Assembly (NCBI RefSeq): GCF_009800925.1
Contig: NZ_WOYF01000008.1
Coordinates: forward strand, 60,220 to 124,219
Origin: Budvicia diplopodorum
GTDB taxonomy: Bacteria > Pseudomonadota > Gammaproteobacteria > Enterobacterales > Enterobacteriaceae
DNA: 64,000 nt
Direction: 5' to 3'
Shown piece after piece: positions 9,601 to 18,600 of this stretch. Below the pieces are notes generated by a model. That model saw only the letters and a list, made by a program, of their open reading frames with translations, made no database searches and was not told the DNA's origin. The position numbers and the translations under genes were made by a program. The first letter of the stretch is position 1; each line of letters begins with the position of its first letter.

Positions 9601-12600
9601 TTTAATTAGGCTACCGTTACCGTTAATAGAGCCATCAAAGGTGGTCGCCGCTAGGCTGTTTACCGTTAGGTGGCCATTGCCTAGCAGAATTGCACCGCGG
9701 CCGGATAAATTATTGGCTATCTGACTAAAATTATTCAGGTTAAGTTCGGCGCCATTACTCATCGTTACGCTTGCCGCGTTAGAGAATGCGTTATTTACGT
9801 TGGTTTGTAGCGTTCCGTCCTTGATCTTCACACCACCGGTAAAGGTATTGGCTGAGGAAAGGATCAGGGTTCCTGCGCCTTCTTTAGTCAGATCTTTACC
9901 GTTCCATCCGGTTGCTGACGTTGCCCGATCGGCTAATGCGATGTCCACATTGAAGGTATCAGCTTCGTTATCCAGAGTGAAAACACCATTGCCCGTTAGA
10001 GCGCCAGACAGCCACGTCAGGCCAAAGCCCACGTTGTAGTCTTTATTATCGGCGCTCTTACCTGCACTGACCTTCAGATAATCTACCGAGCTAGATACTC
10101 CGCCTAGATCGATGTTGGCAAAATCACCGCTGATACCGCCCGTTGTACGAACCAGAGTAAATTCAGTGTTGGGTAATTCACTGGCTTTTGTCGGGCTGAT
10201 GCTGGCATCAATACCGGTAACGTTTAGCGTACCGCTAAGTGTCGCAGTAGCCGCGCTGATTATTGGTTCAATCGTTCCTATGTGGATATTCAGCGTTGAG
10301 CCGGTACTTTGGGTCAGTGCGCCGCTCAGGGCTAAGGAGGAGTCTGTCGCCAGCGAGGTGGTTGCGCCACCGGCGGTGGTCAGGCTAGCTCCGGTAAACG
10401 CGCCGGTCTGAGCCAAATTCAGGGTGCCGCCGTTGACGGCGATAGCGCCCTGTTTTGAACCGGTTCCGGACAATGTGGCAATCCCGCTGCCGGTTTTCAC
10501 CAGACTACCGGTACCGCTGAGTACATTACTCAGGGTGTTGTCGGTGGCGAAATCAAGCTGCAGGGTAGCGCTGTTAGCTATGGCTCCGGTTCCCAACGCC
10601 TTGCTTTGGGTGGCGATTAGCGTACCGGCGCTTACGGTGCTGCCGCCCTGATAGGTATTGTTACCGCTCAGAGTCAGGCTACCGGTGCCGGTTTTGGCTA
10701 AACTACCGGTGCCGCTGATAACGCCGCCAAACGTGGTGTTGGCGCTATTGTTGGCGGTTAGCGCCGCCGTGCCAAGGGTGATTTGACCGAGGCCGGTCAG
10801 GTTATTGGCCCGCTGGGCATAGTTGTTTAAGTTCAGCGTGGCTCCGCTGCCTACCGAGACGTTGGCGCTGCTGGCGAAGGCATTGCTCACGCCGGTACGC
10901 AGGGTTCCTGCATTAATCAGGGTGTCGCCGGTATAGGTATTGGCAGCGGATAGGGTCAACGTTCCCTGACCGGCCTTGGTCAGGGTGGTACCGTTCCAGC
11001 CGCCGGATGCGGCTTGGTTAGCCAATACCACATCGACATTAAAGGCGTCAGTTGGGGCGGCGAGCGTAAAGGTGCCGTTGCCGAGGGTGGAACCCGCTAA
11101 CCACGTCAGGCCAAAGCCGACGTTGTAATCGACAGCGTTCACCACGCGACCGGTCAGCGTGAGGTAGTCGACGCTGCTGGCGGCTCCGCCCATATTGATG
11201 TTGGTAAAGTTACCGGTGATGCCGCCGCTGGTAGTATGAATCACGGTAAACTGAGTACCGGTCAGGGCGCTGGCGGTGGTCGGTGCGGCGGCGCTGAAAC
11301 CGCTGATGGCCAGCGAGCCGCTTAGTGAGGCGCTCAGCGCCGTGATAGCAGGATTAACGCTGCCGATGCCCACGCTCAGCGTTGAGCCGGTACTTTGGGT
11401 CAGTGCGCCGCTCAGGACTAGACTGGAGTCTGCCGCTAATGAGGTGGTTGCTCCATTGGCGGTGGTCAGGCTGGCTCCGTTAAACGCGCCGGTCTGAGCC
11501 AAATTCAGGGTGCCGCCATTAACGGCGATCGCGCCCTGTTTTGACCCAGTTCCGGACAATGTGGCAATACCGCTGCCGGTTTTCACCAGACTGCCGGTGC
11601 CGCTGAGTACATTACTCAGGGTGCCCGCGGTGGCGAAGTCGAGCTGCAGGGTGCCACTGTTAGCCACGGCACCTGTTCCCAGCGCCTTGCTTTGGGTGGC
11701 AATCAGCGTACCGGCGCTAATGGTGCTGCCGCCCTGATAGGTATTGTTACCGCTCAGGGTCAGGCTACCGGTGCCGGTTTTGGCTAAACGGCCGTTGCCG
11801 CTGATAACGCCGCCAAACGCGGTGTTGGCGCTATTGTTGGCGGTCAGCGCCGCCGTGCCGAGGGTGATTTGACCGAGGCCGGACAGGTTATTAGCCTGCT
11901 GGGCATAGTTGTTTAAATCCAGCGTGGATCCGGTGCCCACAGAGACGTTGGCGCTGCTGGCAAAGGCGTTAACGACGCCGGTGCGTAAGGTGCCTGCGTT
12001 AATCAGGGTATCGCCGGTATAGGTATTGACGGAGGATAGAGTCAACGTTCCCAGACCGGCCTTGGTCAGGGTAGTACCGTTCCAGATGCCGGATGCGGCT
12101 TGGTTAGCCAATACTACATCGACATTAAAGGCGTCATTTGCGTTAGCGAGCGTAAATAGGCCGTTACCCAGCGTGCTACCCGCTAACCACGTCAGGCCAA
12201 AGCCCACGTTGTAGTCTTTATTATCGACGCTCTTACCTGCGTTGACCTTCAGATAATCCACCGAGCTGGATGCTCCGCCCAGATTGACGCTGGTAAAGTT
12301 ACCGGTGATGCCGCCGGTAGTATGAATCACGGTAAACTGGCTGCCGGTTAAAGCGCTGGCGCTGGCTGGTGTGGTGGTGCTGAAGCCGCTGATGGCCAGC
12401 GAGCCGCTCAGTGAGGCGGTCACCGCCGTGATAGCAGGATTAACGCTGCCGATGCCCACGCTCAGCGTTGATCCGGTATTTTGGGTCAGTGCGCCGCTCA
12501 GGACTAAGCTGGAGTCTGCCGCCAGCGCGGTGGTTGCGCCATTGGCGGTGATCAGGCTGGCTCCGTTAAATGCGCCGGTTTGAGCCAGGTTCAGGGTGCC

Positions 12601-15600
12601 GCCGTTAACGGCAATCGCGCCCTGTTTTGACCCAGTTCCTGACAATGTGGCAATGCCGCTGCCGGTTTTCACCAGACTACCGGTGCCGCTGAGTACATTA
12701 CTCAGGGTGCCCGCGGTGGCGAAGTCGAGCTGCAGGGTAGCGCTGTTCGCTATGGCACCGGTTCCCAACGCCTTGCTTTGGGTGGCGATTAGCGTACCGG
12801 CACTAATGGTGCTGCCGCCCTGATAGGTATTGTTACCGCTCAGGGTCAGGCTACTGGTGCCGGTTTTGACTAAACTACCGGTGCCGCTGATAACGCCTTC
12901 AAACGTGGTGTTGGCGCTATTGTTGGCGGTCAGCGCTGCCGAGCCGAGGGTGATTTTGCCGAGGCCGGACAGGTTATTGGCCCGCTGGGCATAGTTGTTT
13001 AAATCCAGCGTGGCTCCGTTGCCCACCGATACGTTGGCGCTGTTGGCAAAGGCGTTAACGACGCCGGTGCGTAAGGTGCCTGCGTTGATCAGGGTATTTC
13101 CGGTATAGGTATTGACGGCGGATAGGGTTAGCGTTCCCAGACCGGCTTTGGTCAGGGCGGTACCGTTCCAGCTGCCGGCTGCGGCTTGGTTAGCCAGGAC
13201 CACATCGACATTAAAGGCGTCAGCGGCGGCGGCGAGCGTAAAGGTGCCGTTGCCGAAGGTGGTGCCCGCTAACCACGTCAGGCCAAAGCCGACGTTGTAG
13301 TCAACGCCGTTCACCACGCGACCGGCCAGCGTGAGGTAGTCGACGCTGCTGGCGGCTCCGCCCAGATTGACGCTGGAAAAGTTACCGCTGATGCCGTCGG
13401 TGGTATGAATTACAGTATATTGGCTGCCGGTTAAAGCGCTGGCGCTGTTCGGGGCAGTAGCACTGAAGCCGCTGATGGACAGGGTGCCGCCCAGCGTGGC
13501 GCTCAGCGCCGTGATAGCAGGGTTAACGCTGCCGATACCCACGCTCAGCGTTGAGCTGGTATTTTGGGTCAGTGCGCCGCTCAGGACTAAGCTGGAGTTT
13601 GCCGCCAGCGCGGTGGTTGCGCCACCGGTGGTGGTCAGGCTGGCCCCGTTAAACGCGCCGGTCTGAGCCAGGTTCAGGGTGCCGCCGTTAACGGCAATCG
13701 CGCCCTGTTTTGAACCGGTTCCGGACAATGTGGCAATACCGGTGCCGGTTTTTACCAGACTGCCGGTGCCGCTGAGTACATTACTCAGGGTGCCCGCGGT
13801 GGCGAAATTGAGCTGCAGGGTACCGCTGTTCGCTATGGCACCGGCACCCAACGCTTGGCTTTGAGTGGCAATCAGCGTACCGGCGCTAATGGTGGTGCCG
13901 CCCTGATAGGTATTGATACCGCTTAGGGTCAGGTTACTGGTGCCGGTTTTGACTAAACCGCCGGTGCCGCTGATAACGCCGCCAAACGTGGTGTTGGCGT
14001 TATTGTTGGCGGTTAGCGCCGCCGTGCCGAGGGTGATTTTGCCGAGGCCGGATAGGTTATTGGCCTGCTGAGCATAGTTGTTTAAATCCAGCGTGGCTCC
14101 GCTGCTTACCGAAACGTTAGCGCTGCTGGCGAAGGCATTGTTCACGCCAGTGCGTAAGGTGCCAGCGCTAATCAAAGTATTTCCAGTATAGGTATTGGCG
14201 GCGGATAGGGTCAGCGTTCCCAGACCGGCCTTGGTCAGGGAAGTACCGTTCCAGCCGCCGGATGCGGCTTGGTTAGCCAGTACCACATCGACATTAAACT
14301 CGTCAGTTGAGTCGGCGAGCGTAAAGGTGCCGCTGCCAAGGGTGGAGCCCGCTAACCACGTCAGGCCAAAGCCGACGTTGTAATCGACAGCGTTCACTAC
14401 GCGACCGGCCAGCGTGAGGTAGTCGACGCTGCTGGCAGCCCCGTCGAGATCGACGCTGGTAAAGTCACCGGTGATGCCGCCTCCGGTGGTATGAATCACG
14501 GTAAACTGGTTGTTGGTCAGGGCGCTGGCGCTGGTTGGGGCGGTAGCACTGAAGCCGCTGATGGCCAGCGAGCCGCTCAGTGAGGCGCTCAGGGCCGTGA
14601 TAGCAGGATTAACGCTGCCGATACCCGTGCTCAGCATTGAGCCGGTATTTTGGGTCAGTGCGCCGCTCAGGACTAAGCTGGAGTTTGTTGCCAGCACGGT
14701 GGCTGCACCGTTGGCGGTAGACAGGCTGGCTCCGTTAAATGCGCCGGTTTGAGTCAGATTCAGGGTACCGCCGTTGACGGCGATAGCTCCCTGTGTTGAA
14801 CCGGTTCCGGACAATGTGGCAATACCGCTGCCGGTTTTCACCAGACTGCCGGTACCGCTGAGTACGCTACTCAGGGCTCCATCGGCGGAAAAATCGAGCT
14901 GTAGAGTACCGCTGTTAGCTATGGCACCGGTTCCCAACGCTTGGCTTTTGGTGGCAATCAGCGTACCGGCGCTAACGGTGGTGGTGCCCTGATAGGTATT
15001 GTTACCGCTCAGAGTCAGGCTACCGGTGCCGGTTTTGGCTAAACGGCCGGTGCCGCTGATAACGCCGCCAAACGTGGTGTTGGCGCTATTGTTGGCGGTT
15101 AGCGCGGCCGTGCCGAGGGTGATTTGACCGAGGCCGGTTAGGTTATTGGCCTGCTGGGCATAGTTGTTTAAATCTAGCGTGGTTCCGCTGCTCACTGAGA
15201 CGTTGGCGCTGTTAGCAAAGGCGTTAGCGACGCCGGTGCGTAAGGTGCCTGCGTTAATCAGGGTGTCGCCGGTATAGGTATTGGCGGCGGATAGGGTCAG
15301 CGTTCCCTGACCGGCTTTGGTCAGGGTAGTACCGTTCCAGATGCCGGATGCGGCTTGGTTAGCCAGTACTACATCGACATTAAACGCGTCAGTTGAGTCG
15401 GTAAGCGTAAATAGGCCGTTACCCAGAGTGGTACCCGCTAACCACGTCAGGCCAAAGCCGACGTTGTAGTCAACGCCGTCCACCACGCGACCGGCCAGCG
15501 TGAGGTAGTCGACGCTGCTGGCAGCGCCGCCCAGATTGACGCTGGAAAAGCTACCGCTGATGCCGTCGGTGGTATGAATCACAGTATATTGGCTGTCGGG

Positions 15601-18600
15601 CAGGTCGCTGGCGCTGGTTGGCGTTACGCTGGTATCGATGCCCGATAGGTTGAGCGTCCCGCCTAACGTTGCGCTATCGGCACTGATCTTTGGCGTGTCG
15701 CTTCCCATCGCGATGTTCAGTATGGCTCCGGCAGTTTGGCTTAGTGCGTCGCTGAGGATTAACGTCGAATCTGCCGCCAGTGCGGTGGTTGCGCCACTGG
15801 CGGTGGTCAGGCTTTCTCCGTTAAATGCGCCGGTCTGAGTGAGATTCAGGGTGCCAGCGTTGACGGCTATCTCGCCCTGAGTTGAACCCGCTCCGGATAG
15901 AGTAGCGACACCGCTGCCGGTTTTTACCAGACTGCCGGTACCGCTGAGTACATTATTCAGGGTGCTGTTGCTGGCAAAATTGAGCTGGAGGGTGCTGCCG
16001 TTAGCCACGGTTCCCGTTCCCAGCGCACCACCATGGGTGGCCAGCAGCGTACCGGCACTAATCGTCGTTCCACCCGTATAGGTATTCGCCCCGCTAAGGG
16101 TTAGCGTACCAGCACCATTTTTGGTCACACTACCATCGCTGCTGATAACGCCGGTATAGGCTGAATTATTGCTACGGTTGAAAAGCACTACGCCGTCGTT
16201 AGCGATATTTCCGGCATAGTCGCCGGTGAGCCCGCCGCTACCAATTTGTAGCGTAGAACCGCTATTAATCTGGGTATCGCCGGTATAGCTGTTACTTCCG
16301 GTCAGCGTTAAGGTGCCGCCTTGTAGCGTTAGCGTTCCTGCTGTACCGCTTAGCACGCCGGCTAAGCTACCGCCGCTGGTAATATTGAGATTACCAGCGT
16401 TAATATTGAGATTACCCGCACCGTTCAGTTGGCCGACGGTTTGCGTCTTACCGTTAAGGTTGGTGTTCGCGCCACTGCTGATAATCAAATTACTGGTCTT
16501 ACCCAATGCGTTATCGCTTCCGGCAATTAAGGTGCCGCTGGCAACGGTAGTACTTCCGGTATAGGTATTGGCCGCATTATTCAGCGTGATGCTAGTGGTG
16601 GCATTAATCGCCAGATTACCGCTGCCAATCAGCTTGGCTCGCAGTTCATTCGCGCCTGACGGCGTTGTGGTATCGCCTGACAGCGACAGGGTCTGCCCAC
16701 TCTGTAAATCAAGTTGCGAAAGGGTATAGCGCGTAAACAGGCCGGTTGAATCATCGCCAAGAGCAAAACCATAGGTGCCGATAGCAACGATATTTGAGCT
16801 TTGAACAATGTTGGCGGTATCCACCACCGGATTACCGGCCAAGTCGGTCAGCGTTAAGTTTTCAGAACTTCCCGATACGCCGTTAGAGGTTATCAGGCGG
16901 AAATTAATACCATCGTCCTGAGTCAGTAAGCTAGCTGAAGTGTTAACAATTGAATTCGGATCGATTGATATATTACCGGAGTTCAGCGTTAGTAGCCCGG
17001 TGGAGTTAATCGTTCCAGTCGCCAGATTATTAAAGGTTAGCTTACCGCCGTTGAGCGTCAGGCCTCCAATATTCTGAGTATTAGCACCGACGGTGGTTAA
17101 GCTGCCACTATCCAGCTGTAAAATCGCGTTAGTTAATGCGGCGGTATTGTTACCTGATAAAACAAAACTGCTCTTACCCAGTTGAACGGTACCGGCGAAT
17201 GCGCTTCCCACGCCAGACCCAAACTGGAAAGTGTTGCTATCCGCAAGTAAACCAACCTGTAGTAAGCCCGCGCCGGAAAGTGCGTTATTAAAGGTATAGT
17301 TGCCGGCCGACGGCTCATCAACAAACAGTGATGCTCCCGAAGCAATGCTGACCGCGCCGGAACTGACCGTTCCGCCGTTGGTCAGGCGCAAGGTTCCGTT
17401 AGAAACGGCCGTGCCGCCGGTATAGGTATTTACGCCGGTGAGGGTGAAAACGCCGGTTCCCGTTTTGGTTAGTTTACCCGCACCGCTAAAAATGTTGTCA
17501 GTGGCAATAGCAAAACCGTTGGAGTCGATAGTGCCGCCATTGGTACCCAGTACCAAATTACTGGTAGAAAAACCGCTAATGAATGAATTGTTATCGCTTT
17601 TGGCCTGTAGTACGCCGCCGTTGAAATTGACGATCCCTGTGGTGCCGGTGCCGCGTTGAAGGCTATTTGTTGATAGCGTGCCTGAATTGTTCAGGTTAAC
17701 CGTGCCGTTTCCGGTACCGTTGCCGACCTGCACGCTACCCGCATTGACCTGAGAGCCGGTACCGTCAATCGTCATATAGCCCGCAGTGCCCGCTGCATAA
17801 CCCAGATATAGGGCGTTAGCAACGTTGACCTGACCGCCATTATTCACGGTTAGTGTGTTATTTCCTGCGGTGGCATTACCAATGGACAACGTGTCCATCA
17901 CCACGTTTGAACCGGCGTTACTCACGGTCATCGTACTGGCGTTATCAATGGTACCTTTGGTTACCTGAACGGTATTTCCACCGTTGATAACCACGCCTCC
18001 GCCGCTAACCTGCAATAAAGACGTTGGATCTAACAGCGCTATCGCGCCGGTTAATGTTAACGTACCGCTTCCCTGCTTAGAGACCGTTCCATTACCGCTG
18101 ATAGTACCGGCATAGGTAGTACTTGCCGTGCTGTTAACGGTTAGCAGCCCGGTTCCTGTGGTAATAGCGCCGCCCGTACCGCTCAGGCTTTTTAGCGTTT
18201 GGTTAAAGTTATTTAAATCAAACGTGCCGCCGGTAATATTCAGGCCAGAGCTGGCGGTAATAATATTGGTGGTATTAGCCTGTAACACACCTCCCGCAAT
18301 GGAGGTTGCGCCGGTATAAGTATTGGTTTTAGTCAGTACTAACGTACCGTCACTCACTTTACTTAGCCCGCCGGCATTGGTTAGTAGGCTATCCAGTATG
18401 AGAATATTACCGCTGGCAATGTCTGCCGTGGATATATTTGCCGCGTTGGTGCTTAGCGAAATGCTGGGGGCAACAATACTGCCATTGCCGCTGAAACGGC
18501 CTGCGGTGGAGGTTATACCGCCGGTTCCCGCATTCAGGTTAAACACCCCTCCGTTAGCCGCTACCGTGCCGCCAGAATTGATGTTGATGGTCTGTGCCTG

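Noticed and set aside
10012..15451. Regular repeats considered as CRISPR or satellite DNA
   Set aside because: The unit is about 1.1 kb, in frame and fully coding; there are no spacers or short direct repeats.
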